DNA from: Sulfitobacter brevis
Lineage (GTDB): Bacteria; Pseudomonadota; Alphaproteobacteria; Rhodobacterales; Rhodobacteraceae
Assembly: GCF_900112755.1 (NCBI RefSeq)
Contig: NZ_FOMW01000007.1
Location: 62,001-126,000, forward strand
Direction: 5' to 3'
Length of the DNA stretch: 64,000 bases
Position numbers and translations under genes: made by a program. The notes beneath the pieces are model-generated. The model had not been told where the DNA came from. It did no database searches and saw only the letters and a list, made by a program, of their open reading frames with translations. Positions 47,207-57,233 of the stretch are shown here, in pieces (position 1 is the first letter of the stretch; every line of letters begins with the position of its first letter).

Positions 47207-48871
47207 CTAATGGCCGCCCAGAACGTTGGTGCGGACTGAATAATCCACCGCCAATTCGTAATCGGGGTCATCATCGCTATCCACCATCAGGTGGCCTGCA
47301 CGGGTCAGCAAGCGGTGGCAATCGTGGCTCAGATGGCGCAGGGCGATCTGTTTGCCCGCGTCCTCGTACTTACCTGCAATCGTCTCAATCGCCTGAAGGG
47401 CGGATTGATCAACCACACGGCTGTCGGCAAAGTCGATGATCACCTGATCAGGGTCATTCTCAATGTCAAAAAGCTCGGCGAAGCCGTCGCTAGAGCCGAA
47501 GAAAAGTGGCCCGTGGATTTCATAGACCTTGGCCCCTTCCTCGCGCACGGATTGACGGGTGGTGGCATGGATGCGCCGCGCATTGTTCCACGCATAGGCC
47601 AGCGCCGACACGATCACCCCGACCACAACAGCAACAGCAAGGTCTTTGTAAACGGTCACAACCGTGACCAGTAAGATTACGAATGAATCAGTCAGCGGCA
47701 CCTTGCGCAGGATGGTTAGCGAGTTCCACGCAAAGGTCCCGATCACCACCATGAACATCACGCCCACCAGCGCGGCCAGCGGAATCTGTTCGATCATCGG
47801 CGCGCCAACGAGAATGAAGAGCAGCAGAAAGATCGCCGCCGCAATCCCGGCAATGCGGGTGCGCCCGCCGGACTTCACGTTGATCATCGACTGACCGATC
47901 ATCGCGCAGCCGCCCATGCCGCCAAAGAAACCGGTCACGGTATTGGCGACGCCCTGTGCGATACATTCTTGCGAGGCACCGCCGCGCTTGTTGGTCAAAT
48001 CACCGACGAGGTTCAGCGTCAGCAGGCTTTCGATCAACCCGATTGCCGCGAGGATCACCGCGTAGGGCAGAATAATATAGAAGGTCTCAAGCGTTAGCGG
48101 TGCCATTGCGGTGCCGTAAATGCCAGTACCGGTGCCAAAGGGGTTATGAAATGCCGGAAAGCTGCCCTCAATCGAGGACAAATCCCCGACGCGCGGCACA
48201 TCCAAGCCTGTGAAGATCACCACGCCTGCCACGATCCCGATACCGGCAAGCGGAGCCGGAATGAACCGCGTGATGCGCGGCATTACCCAGATAATCGCCA
48301 TCGTTGCGGCGACCAGACCCAGCATCAACATCAGTGGCTGGCCTGACAGCCATTCACCACCCGACATGCCATGGCCGGTATCCACCATCGTGCCCGGCAC
48401 CTTGAACTGCCCCATCTGGGCCAGAAAGATCACAATCGCCAGACCGTTTACAAAGCCCAGCATCACCGGATGCGGCACCAGACGGATGAACTTGCCCCAC
48501 TGCATGACACCAGCAAAGACCTGTATCAGCCCCATCAACACCACGGTCGCAAACAGATATTCAACCCCGTGCTGGGCCACCAGTGCCACCATGACCACGG
48601 CCAAAGCGCCCGTCGCGCCCGAAATCATCCCGGGCCGCCCGCCGATCAACGCGGTGATCAGCCCGACGATAAAGGCCGCATAAAGCCCGACCAGCGGGTG
48701 CACCCCCGCAACAAAGGCAAAAGCCACCGCTTCGGGCACCAAGGCCAGTGCGACGGTCAAACCGGACAGAAGCTCGATCCGCAACCGACCGGCTGAAAAT
48801 TTCTCGTCGGGCATCCAGCGCAAATCTGTCACATCAAGATTTTTGGCAAATGCGTGAAGCGTCGCGCGCAT
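47207..48871 (-). CDS. SulP-family anion transporter with STAS domain (BicA-like)
   Basis: A 554-residue membrane protein. The start MRATLHAF is chosen because AAAGG lies at suitable distance; the ATG nine bases earlier overlaps the ribosome-binding site. The transport domain (about 25-400) has a first SulP motif (VPEAVAFAFVAGVHPLVGLYAA) and GGMGGCAMIGQSMINVKSGG, which resembles BicA-type bicarbonate carriers. A C-terminal STAS domain is at about 430-540. The substrate could be bicarbonate, sulfate or another anion. Confidence 0.9.
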   Translation of the reverse strand: MRATLHAFAKNLDVTDLRWMPDEKFSAGRLRIELLSGLTVALALVPEAVAFAFVAGVHPLVGLYAAFIVGLITALIGGRPGMISGATGALAVVMVALVAQHGVEYLFATVVLMGLIQVFAGVMQWGKFIRLVPHPVMLGFVNGLAIVIFLAQMGQFKVPGTMVDTGHGMSGGEWLSGQPLMLMLGLVAATMAIIWVMPRITRFIPAPLAGIGIVAGVVIFTGLDVPRVGDLSSIEGSFPAFHNPFGTGTGIYGTAMAPLTLETFYIILPYAVILAAIGLIESLLTLNLVGDLTNKRGGASQECIAQGVANTVTGFFGGMGGCAMIGQSMINVKSGGRTRIAGIAAAIFLLLFILVGAPMIEQIPLAALVGVMFMVVIGTFAWNSLTILRKVPLTDSFVILLVTVVTVYKDLAVAVVVGVIVSALAYAWNNARRIHATTRQSVREEGAKVYEIHGPLFFGSSDGFAELFDIENDPDQVIIDFADSRVVDQSALQAIETIAGKYEDAGKQIALRHLSHDCHRLLTRAGHLMVDSDDDPDYELAVDYSVRTNVLGGH

Positions 48872-49164
48872 GGGTGGCATCCTTTGTCAGGGCAGTGCAG
48901 GGAAATACCCGCAAACCGTCGGGTGTAATGCTGCGCTGCCTAGTCGGTTTTGCTGCGGTTGGAAACCCTCGCAGCGCCAAACTAGCCGCAGTCAGATTAG
49001 GGATTGGTAAATTGACACGGGCGAAATCGCAGGAAAGCCCCAAGTCTCGGGCATTCTATCAACAGTGTGATTGCCAAGGGCTTGCAGAGAAGCGCGGGTT
49101 CTGACCTCTTTGCGTCAGAACGACGCCCGCACCTGACGGGACCACCGAAAATCTGGGGATAGAC

Positions 49165-50037
49165 ATGACAGAGACAAGGATCGCCGTGATCGGCGGATCG
49201 GGGCTATACGATATTGCCGGATTGCAAGATGCCGAATGGGTCACGGTTGAAACTCCTTGGGGTGCGCCCTCGGATGCGATCATGTCTGGCACGCTGGACG
49301 GGGTGCCGATGGCGTTTCTGCCCCGCCATGGGCGCGGGCATGTGCATTCGCCCTCCTCCGTGCCCTACCGCGCCAATATCGATGCGCTCAAGCGGTTGGG
49401 GTGCACGGATGTAATCTCGGTCTCGGCCTGCGGGTCGTTCCGCGAGGAAATGGCGCCGGGGGATTTTGTGATCGTTGACCAGTTCATCGACCGCACCTTC
49501 GCGCGGGAAAAGTCGTTTTTTGGTGAAGGCTGCGTGGCACATGTGAGCGTGGCGCATCCAACCTGCCCACGGCTTGGCGATGCCTGTGAAACGGCGGCGC
49601 GCGCGGCGGACATCAAGGTGCACCGTGGCGGCACCTATCTGGCGATGGAAGGCCCGCAGTTCAGCACACTTGCGGAATCAAAGATGTACCGCGAAAGCTG
49701 GGGCGCTGATGTCATCGGTATGACCAATATGCCAGAGGCCAAGCTCGCCCGCGAGGCGGAGCTTTGCTACGCCTCTGTTGCGATGATCACCGATTATGAC
49801 AGCTGGCACCCCGATCACGGCGAAGTTGATGTAACCAAGATCATCGCCACGCTGATGGGCAATGCTGACAAGGCCCGCACGATGGTGGCCCGCTTACCTG
49901 AACTTTTGGGCGCGACCCGTGCGCCCTGCCCGCATGGCTGCGACCGCGCGTTGGAATACGCGATATTGACCCAACCGGACGCCCGCGACCCTGATCTGGT
50001 CGCCAAGCTGGATGCAGTTGCGGGACGAATGCTGTGA
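49165..50037 (+). CDS. mtnP: S-methyl-5'-thioadenosine phosphorylase
   Basis: A 290-residue purine nucleoside phosphorylase-family enzyme that cleaves methylthioadenosine, a by-product of polyamine synthesis. IAVIGGSGLYDI is the phosphate-binding start, LPRHGRGHVHSPSSVPYRAN and YLAMEGPQFST are MTAP motifs, and GMTNMPEAKLAREAELCYA ends the active site. GGGGATAGAC precedes the ATG. Confidence 0.95.
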   Translation: MTETRIAVIGGSGLYDIAGLQDAEWVTVETPWGAPSDAIMSGTLDGVPMAFLPRHGRGHVHSPSSVPYRANIDALKRLGCTDVISVSACGSFREEMAPGDFVIVDQFIDRTFAREKSFFGEGCVAHVSVAHPTCPRLGDACETAARAADIKVHRGGTYLAMEGPQFSTLAESKMYRESWGADVIGMTNMPEAKLAREAELCYASVAMITDYDSWHPDHGEVDVTKIIATLMGNADKARTMVARLPELLGATRAPCPHGCDRALEYAILTQPDARDPDLVAKLDAVAGRML

Positions 50038-50043
50038 ACTTAT

Positions 50044-50068
50044 CGGGTCACGCGAGGTGCGTGACCCG
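50044..50068. terminator. Perfect hairpin at the convergent mtnP/amidohydrolase end
   Basis: CGGGTCACGC-GAGGT-GCGTGACCCG has a 10 bp perfect stem. It starts seven bases after the mtnP stop and extends into the last codons of the opposite gene, which ends at 50048. No T-tract. Confidence 0.55.
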
Positions 50069-51715
50069 ACCGCCACAGATCGTCACCTGCGCGCGGGCTT
50101 GGGTGATCTCTGACGGCGGCAGCGCCGTCAGATCGTGGCTCATCACCACAACGTCGGCCATCATGCCTGCCTTCAATCGCCCCTTGCGGTCTTCGTTAAA
50201 TTCGACCCACGCGTTGCCGACAGTGTAGCTTTCGAGCGTTTCCATCAGCGTCTGGGTTTGGTCAGCCCAGCCTGCCCCCATATCCAGCGGCGCGATGGCG
50301 GCTTTGATGTTGGTCATCACTTCTACCCCCATCACCGGCCAATCGGTCGAGAAGATCACCGGCGCGCCGGTCTCGCGGATCTGGCGCCACGCATAGGCGC
50401 CCGCAATCTGGTGGTCGTGCAGGTATTTCGGCACCCCTTCGGACGGGAACACATGGCCAAACGGCGCGTGACCCGGCTGGATCGAGGCGACGGCATCAAG
50501 TGCGGCAATGCGCGGGATGTCGTCTGGGTGCATACACTCCAGATGCTCGATGCGGTGGCGGCTGTCGCGCACGCCATTGGCCTCGCGTGCGGCCTGATAG
50601 GCGTTGAGGGTGGCACGGATACCTGCATCCCCGATGGAATGGACCGCAATTTGCAGGCCCATCGCATCGGCGCGCTTGCAGGCTTTCGTAAAATGATCAA
50701 TCTCGAACACCGGATCGCCGTAGTTATCTTCGGTGCCGGGATAGGGCTGTAGCATCATCGCGGTGCGCCCCTCAATCACCCCGTCGATGAACATTTTGAC
50801 ATAGCCGGAAAACACCATGTCGCCCTGATACTGGGTCGCAAATTCCGCCGCCTCATCCAGTCGATCCAACGCATCGGCGCTTTTGAAGTGGAACGGCACG
50901 CCGGTGCGGCAGAGCAGCGTGCCCTCGGCCTCCATCTCGGTCAGCAATTCAAGCTGATAGCGGTTGCCATCCATGCAATGCAGGCCGGTGATGCCTTGGG
51001 CGGCGCAATGGCGCATACCGGCGGCGATCACCGCCTTGTCTTTTTCACGCTCGGCGGGTGTTGGCGTCGGCACCGGATCAGCACCGGTGACCAGCCCGGC
51101 CATATCGCGGCCGCCGTGGCGGGTGTGTTTGAGGATATAGGCGTAAGCCCCCGGCTCCCGCAACTCTCCGGTGGCCAGCCCGTCATCGCCCATCACGATC
51201 ATGCTGCCCGCATCAGTCGCGGCGCCGTGCAGGATGCCCGCCACTTCAAGAGCGGCGGTATTGGCCCACATGGTGTGGTGATCGGGCGCGAACATTGCGA
51301 ACGGGCGGTCGGGGCAGGCTTGGTCAAGCTCGTGGCGCATTGGCGTGCGGTCGTCATGCAGGATCGCGTAATCGGCCTGAACGGCAAAGACGATTTTATC
51401 GTCGGGATTGGCGGCAGCGTAGGGCGCAATGGCGGAGGTCAGCGCCTCAAGACCCATAACACGATAGAGGTCGAGGCAGCTCAACTCAACCGAGCCACCG
51501 AAGAGATGTACATGACTGTCGATAAAACTGGGCAATACGGTGCCACCTTGGGCGTCAAAAACCTGCGTATCGGGGCCTGTAGTCTCGTTCAGTTCCGCCC
51601 CGCCGACGGCGGTGATAAGACCTCGGGTCAAGGCAATTGCAGTGGCCTCCGGCGTGGCATCATCAAAGGTGATCAAACGGCCGTTGTGGATGAGAATATC
51701 GGGGAATTGGCCCAT
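50048..51715 (-). CDS. YtcJ-like metal-dependent amidohydrolase
   Basis: A 555-residue amidohydrolase 3-family enzyme starting MGQFPDILIHNGR. SFIDSHVHLFGG is the first metal motif (HxH), VHSIGDAGI and STDWPVMGV supply later ligands, and HRIEHLE is a family motif. No signal peptide. It is the last gene in the potABCD direction, 90 bp after potD, and may process the transported compound. A further in-frame start at 51784 is possible. Confidence 0.88.
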   Translation of the reverse strand: MGQFPDILIHNGRLITFDDATPEATAIALTRGLITAVGGAELNETTGPDTQVFDAQGGTVLPSFIDSHVHLFGGSVELSCLDLYRVMGLEALTSAIAPYAAANPDDKIVFAVQADYAILHDDRTPMRHELDQACPDRPFAMFAPDHHTMWANTAALEVAGILHGAATDAGSMIVMGDDGLATGELREPGAYAYILKHTRHGGRDMAGLVTGADPVPTPTPAEREKDKAVIAAGMRHCAAQGITGLHCMDGNRYQLELLTEMEAEGTLLCRTGVPFHFKSADALDRLDEAAEFATQYQGDMVFSGYVKMFIDGVIEGRTAMMLQPYPGTEDNYGDPVFEIDHFTKACKRADAMGLQIAVHSIGDAGIRATLNAYQAAREANGVRDSRHRIEHLECMHPDDIPRIAALDAVASIQPGHAPFGHVFPSEGVPKYLHDHQIAGAYAWRQIRETGAPVIFSTDWPVMGVEVMTNIKAAIAPLDMGAGWADQTQTLMETLESYTVGNAWVEFNEDRKGRLKAGMMADVVVMSHDLTALPPSEITQARAQVTICGGRVTHLA

Positions 51716-51805
51716 GGGCGCACCTGTCGAATAGGGGCGTAAAGCCCGCAATGTGGGGGGATCGAGGATCGGCGCGGCCCGCAATCAGGCCGCGCCGAGG
51801 GTCTG

Positions 51806-52828
51806 TTATTTCTGAAGTTCAGTCCAGATCTGGGTATAGATCTTGGAGACTTCCGGCGGGCAGGTTTCCGCAATATAGGCCGCGGACTTGAGATCAGCAG
51901 GCACCACGATTTCAGGCGCTGATTTCATCTCCTCGGGCATGAACTCTTCGGACCCTGCGATGCCATTGGCGTATTTTGCAAAGGCCGACAGCATCGCGGC
52001 GTTCTCGGGCTCCATGATGAAGTTGACAAACAGCTTGGCGTTATCGACGTTTTTGGCATCGGCAAGGATCGCAGCATTGTCCATCCAAACCGGATAGCCG
52101 GTTTTGGGATAGCCAAAGGCAATGTCTGCGTTCTGGTCACGTGCACGCATTGATGCGCCGTTCCAGTTCACGCCAGCGGCGAGGTCGCCCTTCGCGTATT
52201 TCTCGATATTGCCGTAATCCATCGACAACCAGTTTTTCTTGGCCTCGACCAATACGTCGCGCACTTTCTTGAGGACTTCCTTGTCGCCTGTGCAGGTCTC
52301 ACCGCCGACATAGTGGATCGCCATGCCCATCACGTCGTTCATTTCCGGCACGACGTTGATCTTGCCTTTCAGTTCTTCCGGCGGATCAAGGATGATCGCG
52401 GCGTCATTAATATCACCGCCATAGACGGCGGTGTTGACTGTCACACCGACCGTGCCCCACTGCCATGGCACCGAGAATTTGCGGCCCGGATCGAACTTCA
52501 CATCCATCCACTGCGGATCAATATTGCCGTGGTTGGACAGCTCGGACGGGTCAAGCTCCATCAGCAGGTTCTCCCCGACAAAGATCGGGATATACGTGCC
52601 GGAAGGGACAACGATATCAAAGCCGTGGCCGCCAGCCTTGATTTTGGCCAAGGCGGTATCATTGCTGTCATAGTCGGTTATCGTAACCTTGACGTCGTGT
52701 TCTTTTTCGAACTTCTCGATCATCTCGGGGCTGGTGTAGTTGCCCCAGTTGTAGATGTTCAATTCGCCCTCGGCCAGCGCGGCAGAGGCGACAGCAACAA
52801 GCGCTGTTGTGGTTAGAAAGGTCTTCAT
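51806..52828 (-). CDS. potD: Polyamine ABC transporter substrate-binding protein
   Basis: A 340-residue periplasmic protein with a signal peptide (about 1-19, ending ALAEG). LNIYNWGNYTSPEMIEKFEK and VPSGTYIPIF are typical of PotD/PotF. ALAKIKAGGHGFDIV contains the polyamine-pocket region. It follows potC by 31 bp and is the third to fifth element of a potABCD operon. Confidence 0.94.
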   Translation of the reverse strand: MKTFLTTTALVAVASAALAEGELNIYNWGNYTSPEMIEKFEKEHDVKVTITDYDSNDTALAKIKAGGHGFDIVVPSGTYIPIFVGENLLMELDPSELSNHGNIDPQWMDVKFDPGRKFSVPWQWGTVGVTVNTAVYGGDINDAAIILDPPEELKGKINVVPEMNDVMGMAIHYVGGETCTGDKEVLKKVRDVLVEAKKNWLSMDYGNIEKYAKGDLAAGVNWNGASMRARDQNADIAFGYPKTGYPVWMDNAAILADAKNVDNAKLFVNFIMEPENAAMLSAFAKYANGIAGSEEFMPEEMKSAPEIVVPADLKSAAYIAETCPPEVSKIYTQIWTELQK

Positions 52829-52859
52829 CTTCAGGCTCCCTTATTGGTTTTGGTTGGTA

Positions 52860-53669
52860 TTATTTTTTGACACGGCTGAGAAAGAAAAATGCAATGACCA
52901 TCGTGACCGAGATCGCCAGCAGCACGGTCGAGATGGCGTTCACCTCAGGCGTTACGACGCGCCGCAACTGTCCTAGCATGTAGGTCGGCAGTGTATCCTG
53001 CCCTGCGGATTTGACAAACTCCGTGATCACCACGTCATCAAGGCTGATCACGAAGGCCAGCATCGCCCCCGCAAGGATGCCGGGCCAGAGTTGCGGCAAC
53101 GTTATGCGACGAAACACTTGAAACGGGCTTGCGTAAAGGTCCGAGGCCGCCTGCTCCAGCGTCAGGTCCATACCCTGAAGGCGGGCGCGGATCGGCAAAT
53201 AGGCAAAGGGGATACAAAAGGCCGAGTGCGCGAGCACCAGATAGCCAAGTCCAGTGTAGCCGGTTTGAACCTTGATCCCCGCAAAGAGGATCAGCAACGC
53301 CACGGCGGTGACAATCTCGGGCACCATCAGCGGCTGGTTGATCGCGGCAAAGACGGTGGAATAGCCTTTGAACGGGCGCACCCGCGTTGTGGCGAGTGCT
53401 GCGAGCACCGCCGCCGAGGTCGCGATGAGCGAGGCCCAGAAAGCCAGAACGAGGCTGCGCACCGTCGCTTCTTGGACCTGCTGGTTGTCCCAAGCGCTGC
53501 GATACCATTGGAGCGAAAACCCCTCCCAAATAGCAACAGAGGTGCCTGCATTGAAGGAATATACCACCAGCAGCACGACCGGCAGATAAAGCAGCACGAA
53601 ACAGACCGCCGCGATGGTGGTGAAGCCCCATTGCTTGCGGACATCAAAGCCTTTTGCGGAATTAGCCAT
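52860..53669 (-). CDS. potC: Polyamine ABC transporter permease (PotC)
   Basis: A 269-residue inner-membrane permease with about six hydrophobic segments. The EAA loop (EQAASDLYASPFQVFRRITLP) contacts the ATPase. The start MANSAKGFD is preceded by AGGAGG and overlaps the potB stop by 8 bp, which marks coupled translation. Confidence 0.94.
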   Translation of the reverse strand: MANSAKGFDVRKQWGFTTIAAVCFVLLYLPVVLLVVYSFNAGTSVAIWEGFSLQWYRSAWDNQQVQEATVRSLVLAFWASLIATSAAVLAALATTRVRPFKGYSTVFAAINQPLMVPEIVTAVALLILFAGIKVQTGYTGLGYLVLAHSAFCIPFAYLPIRARLQGMDLTLEQAASDLYASPFQVFRRITLPQLWPGILAGAMLAFVISLDDVVITEFVKSAGQDTLPTYMLGQLRRVVTPEVNAISTVLLAISVTMVIAFFFLSRVKK

Positions 53670-54573
53670 GCCCCACCTCCTCGCGTCCCGCCGAGCGGAC
53701 ATAAAAGATCAGCGCGACCATCACGATGGCCAACAGGGTGATCGACAGCGCCGCCCCCAAGGGCCAGTTGCGCCCCTGCCCGAACTGCAATTCAATCAGG
53801 TTGCCCAGCATCAATTGCTTGCCGCCGCCCATCACCCGCGGCGTCACGTACGCCCCCAGCGACGGCACGAAAACAAGGATCGACCCTGCAATCAGCCCCG
53901 GCTTGACCAGTGGCAGGATGATCCGGCGCAGCACGGCAAAGCGGGTGGCGTAAAGGTCATAGCCCGCCTCGACAAGATTGAAATCCAACCGCTCCATGCT
54001 CGCATAAAGCGGCAGCACCATCAGCGGCAGATAGACATAAAGCATGCCGATCATGATCGCAGTTTCAGTGAACAGGATCTGGATCGGCTGGTCGATTACC
54101 CCCGACCAGATCAACAGCGAATTCACCGTGCCTTCGTTGCGGATCAACTCCATCACCGCAAAGGTGCGGATCAGCAGGTTGGTCCAGAACGGGATCATGA
54201 TCAGCAGCATCCAGATATCGCGACTGTGCGGCGGACGTGTGGCGATGAAATAGGCGGTCGGAAAGCCAAGGATCACCGCGCCGATGGTGGTCATCAACGA
54301 CAGCTTGACCGAGCGCCACAGGATCGACAGATGCGCATCGGCAAAGCCCAACGTGTCGTCGAAAATATCGCGCTGGAAAATGACGTTGAACCACGCCTCG
54401 GTGGAGAATCTCCACTCCACCCCGCCATAATCGCCCGGTGTCAGAAAGGAATAGGTCAGCGTGATTAGCAACGGCCCCGAGGCGGCGATCAGCAGTATAA
54501 CAAGGGCCGGTGTGAGCAAGAGCCAGCGGTTGCGCCGTTCCTGCTTTTCGCGTGACTGCGCCAGATCGCTCAT
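53662..54573 (-). CDS. potB: Polyamine ABC transporter permease (PotB)
   Basis: A 303-residue permease with about six hydrophobic segments and EAA loop VEAGYDLYATRFAVLRRIILP. The N-terminal cytoplasmic stretch (SDLAQSREKQERRNRWLLL) is basic. It follows potA by 4 bp. Confidence 0.94.
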   Translation of the reverse strand: MSDLAQSREKQERRNRWLLLTPALVILLIAASGPLLITLTYSFLTPGDYGGVEWRFSTEAWFNVIFQRDIFDDTLGFADAHLSILWRSVKLSLMTTIGAVILGFPTAYFIATRPPHSRDIWMLLIMIPFWTNLLIRTFAVMELIRNEGTVNSLLIWSGVIDQPIQILFTETAIMIGMLYVYLPLMVLPLYASMERLDFNLVEAGYDLYATRFAVLRRIILPLVKPGLIAGSILVFVPSLGAYVTPRVMGGGKQLMLGNLIELQFGQGRNWPLGAALSITLLAIVMVALIFYVRSAGREEVGHG

Positions 54574-54577
54574 TCCT

Positions 54578-55648
54578 TCAATCCTTCAGCACTTGGCCGA
54601 CGCCTGCCGGAAAATCCACGCCCACGGTGTCGCCTGTCTTGAACTGTGCAACGCTGCCGGGCAGGTTCTGGGCACGGGTGACGATGGTTTCGTCCTTGCC
54701 GATGGCCACGTGATAATGGGTGTCGGTGCCGAAATAGACCACGTTCTCCAGCCGCCCTTGCAGCAAACCCTGATCGGGCGGCACCAGTCGCGTGTGTTCG
54801 GGGCGGATCGCCAGCGTGGTGCCCCCGCCCTGCCCGCCTAATACGGCGCGCGCCGCAACCGTTTTGCCAGATGACAGCGTGACCTCGGCCATGTCGCCCT
54901 GCACGGTGCCGACCTGCACGGGCAAGAAATTGGTATCGCCGATAAAGTCCGCGACAAAGCGTTCGGCGGGTTGCTCATAGATGTCATGCGGGCTGCCGAT
55001 CTGGCGGATCGAACCTGCGCTCATCACCGCGATACGGTCCGACATCGTCAGCGCCTCTTCTTGGTCGTGGGTCACGAAGACAAAGGTAATACCTGTCTCG
55101 GTCTGCAGACGTTTGAGTTCGATCTGCATGTCTTTGCGTAGCTTGAAATCCAGCGCCGAGAGAGGCTCGTCCAGCAACAGCACTTTCGGCTTGGGGGCCA
55201 AAGCCCGCGCCAGCGCCACCCGTTGCTGCTGCCCGCCGGAGATTTGCCCAGTCTGGCGATCTGCCATTGCGGTCATCTGCACCAGCGCCATCATCTCGTC
55301 GACAGTCTGTGCGATTTCGGCCTTGGGTTTGCCCAGCATTTCCAGCCCGAAGGCGATATTCTGGCGAACGGTCAGGTGGGGAAACAGGGCGTAGCTTTGG
55401 AAAACCGTGTTTACCGGCCGGCGGTGAGGCGGCAAAACCAGCAGGTCTTGGCCGTCCATCGTGACGCTGCCCTCGGTTGGATCAACAAAGCCCGCAATCA
55501 CCCGCAAGAGGGTGGTTTTGCCACAGCCCGACGGGCCGAGAAGGGTGAAAAATTCGTTCTTTCGAATGGTGACCGAAACATCATTCAGCGCCATAAAACG
55601 CGACTTCCCCGCGCCGTATGCTTTGCTGACTTTATCAATTTCGATCAT
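54578..55648 (-). CDS. potA: Polyamine ABC transporter ATP-binding protein
   Basis: A 356-residue ATPase, first gene of the operon. Walker A is [10 protein letters not shown], the signature is ISGGQQQR, Walker B is [12 protein letters not shown], and the switch histidine is in [11 protein letters not shown]-terminal TOBE domain is at about 275-350. It powers uptake of putrescine or spermidine with PotBCD. Confidence 0.95.
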   Translation of the reverse strand: MIEIDKVSKAYGAGKSRFMALNDVSVTIRKNEFFTLLGPSGCGKTTLLRVIAGFVDPTEGSVTMDGQDLLVLPPHRRPVNTVFQSYALFPHLTVRQNIAFGLEMLGKPKAEIAQTVDEMMALVQMTAMADRQTGQISGGQQQRVALARALAPKPKVLLLDEPLSALDFKLRKDMQIELKRLQTETGITFVFVTHDQEEALTMSDRIAVMSAGSIRQIGSPHDIYEQPAERFVADFIGDTNFLPVQVGTVQGDMAEVTLSSGKTVAARAVLGGQGGGTTLAIRPEHTRLVPPDQGLLQGRLENVVYFGTDTHYHVAIGKDETIVTRAQNLPGSVAQFKTGDTVGVDFPAGVGQVLKD

Positions 55649-55737
55649 TTATTTTGCCCCTGTCGGTTGCAGAGTTGCCCCGCTTTGAGCCACGCTAGCC
55701 CGAAGATCAGCAATTAGGCAAGGCGTTCAAATAATTT

Positions 55738-55765
55738 TTTGATCAAATTCCCCGGTGGTCAAATT
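55738..55765. promoter_or_regulatory. Direct repeats in the potA upstream region
   Basis: GATCAAATT (55741-55749) and GGTCAAATT (55757-55765) are direct repeats 16 bp apart. The first lies inside the palindrome TTTGATCAAA (55738-55747). They are about 90 bp upstream of the potA start, a fitting place for a regulator site. No regulator gene is adjacent. Confidence 0.35.
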
Positions 55766-55859
55766 ATCTGCCTGATGAATATGCAGCAGATCAGAAAACA
55801 CGGCAAATGGTGAGGGTTGCTGGGCCCACCATTGCCTAAATTAGCGATTCTATCCAGCT

Positions 55860-57080
55860 TTAGAACAGGCCGCGCAATTGCGCACAGCCCCGCGCCGCGA
55901 AATCGGTTTCGCCCGCGGCAATGAAGGCCTCGATCCGGCGCAAAACCATGCCAGTACATTGCGGATCCAACAGATTTTCCTGCGCTGGCGCCGTACGGCG
56001 GGCCTCGAAATAAAGCACTTCGCGGTCTTGGGTGCCGTAGCCGTACTTATAGGGCTCGTTGCCATGGCCAAAATCATAAAGGCCCATGCCATTTTTAACC
56101 GCCCAATCAATGCTGAAAAAATGCAAGGCGGTGCCAACGAAGGGCTCGTCCGCCAGTTCGTCGCGGCCAACGATGATGAAATGCACCGACTTGCGGTCGT
56201 GATCAACGATATGGCCCAAGGCACCAAGGGGCCGGTCCCCGCGCCTGATAACCGGCAGCATCAACGCGCCAACCCGATGGGCGGCGGTAAGAACACCGCG
56301 GTAGGTTTCGGCCACGCTCGCGGCCTTTGTGCTGCCCTTCTCGGCGCGCCATTTTGCTTTCCATAAACCGAGCAGAGCATCGAGATCAGCGTCCAGCGTC
56401 CCAGCGTCAGAAATTCCGATGTTATAGTCGCCGCTATCGAGAAATTGGCGTTTGAACCTGTTGTACTGCTGGCGTTTGTTCCGGCTGATCGAGGTTTTCA
56501 TGAAGGTGTCGAAATCCTGCGGCAGCGCCACCTGCGGGCAAAGCAGATTGTTCGTCTCGCCGCGGTTGATCATATGGTCCTTGAACTTGATCGACACGCC
56601 CCGCGCCGCCAAAGCATCCGTGAAAATTCGGCAACGGCGGGTTTGCGCGATATAGCGCAACGACAAACGCACCCACGGCATTTGCGCCAGTTGGTTGGCG
56701 GCGGCGATCAGCCCCGCCTCCTCCACCGCCGGATCGCAGAGAAATCCGGTGTACTCACTCCACAACAATCTCCCGCCTGCCTGAAGCTCTGTCTGGAACG
56801 CACGGCGCGTGGTGCTCCAATGCACGCGAGCTTTGAGCGGCAGGACGCAGACAAGATGCTCTGGCGCGGCTGCACTGCGCACCACGATCACGCTCCATTG
56901 GTGCAAAGTATCTCGGAAAGCCTCCGCCATCCACGCCCAAGACAGGAAGAACGTGGCTTCTGGATCGCGCTGCTCAAGGTTCTGCCACGCTGTTTGGAGC
57001 GCGGAGAAGCCTGCATGATCGTTGATCACCTCGACGACAAAATCGCTGTCGGCTTGTCTGGTGATCGCTTGTTGTAACAT
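55860..57080 (-). CDS. CelD/BcsL- or FemAB-like GNAT acetyltransferase
   Basis: A 406-residue protein with the tandem-GNAT BioF2-like architecture. The first half contains FFLSWAWMAEAFRD, and the second has SISRNKRQQYNRFKRQF and DFGHGNEPYKYGYGTQ near residue 340-360. Related proteins transfer acyl or amino-acyl groups to exopolysaccharide, cellulose or peptidoglycan. Substrate unknown. It is a single gene between terminators. Confidence 0.85.
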   Translation of the reverse strand: MLQQAITRQADSDFVVEVINDHAGFSALQTAWQNLEQRDPEATFFLSWAWMAEAFRDTLHQWSVIVVRSAAAPEHLVCVLPLKARVHWSTTRRAFQTELQAGGRLLWSEYTGFLCDPAVEEAGLIAAANQLAQMPWVRLSLRYIAQTRRCRIFTDALAARGVSIKFKDHMINRGETNNLLCPQVALPQDFDTFMKTSISRNKRQQYNRFKRQFLDSGDYNIGISDAGTLDADLDALLGLWKAKWRAEKGSTKAASVAETYRGVLTAAHRVGALMLPVIRRGDRPLGALGHIVDHDRKSVHFIIVGRDELADEPFVGTALHFFSIDWAVKNGMGLYDFGHGNEPYKYGYGTQDREVLYFEARRTAPAQENLLDPQCTGMVLRRIEAFIAAGETDFAARGCAQLRGLF

Positions 57081-57193
57081 CTTCCGCTCCTCGCGTCCGA
57101 ACCGGCATTTATGAGAGCTGATAGAAGTAGATCACGGCAAATTTGAGGAAAAACGTGGAATATGCACCTATAACGGGCATGACAGATTGAAAA

Positions 57194-57220
57194 AAAGGGC
57201 CCCGCTTTACGAGGCCCTTT
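57194..57220 (-). terminator. Intrinsic terminator of the solute-binding protein gene
   Basis: On the minus strand AAAGGGCC and GGCCCTTT pair around a loop with a small inner stem, followed by a further T-run. It lies 14 bases after the stop codon at 57234. Confidence 0.88.
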
Positions 57221-57233
57221 GACGAGGGTGATA

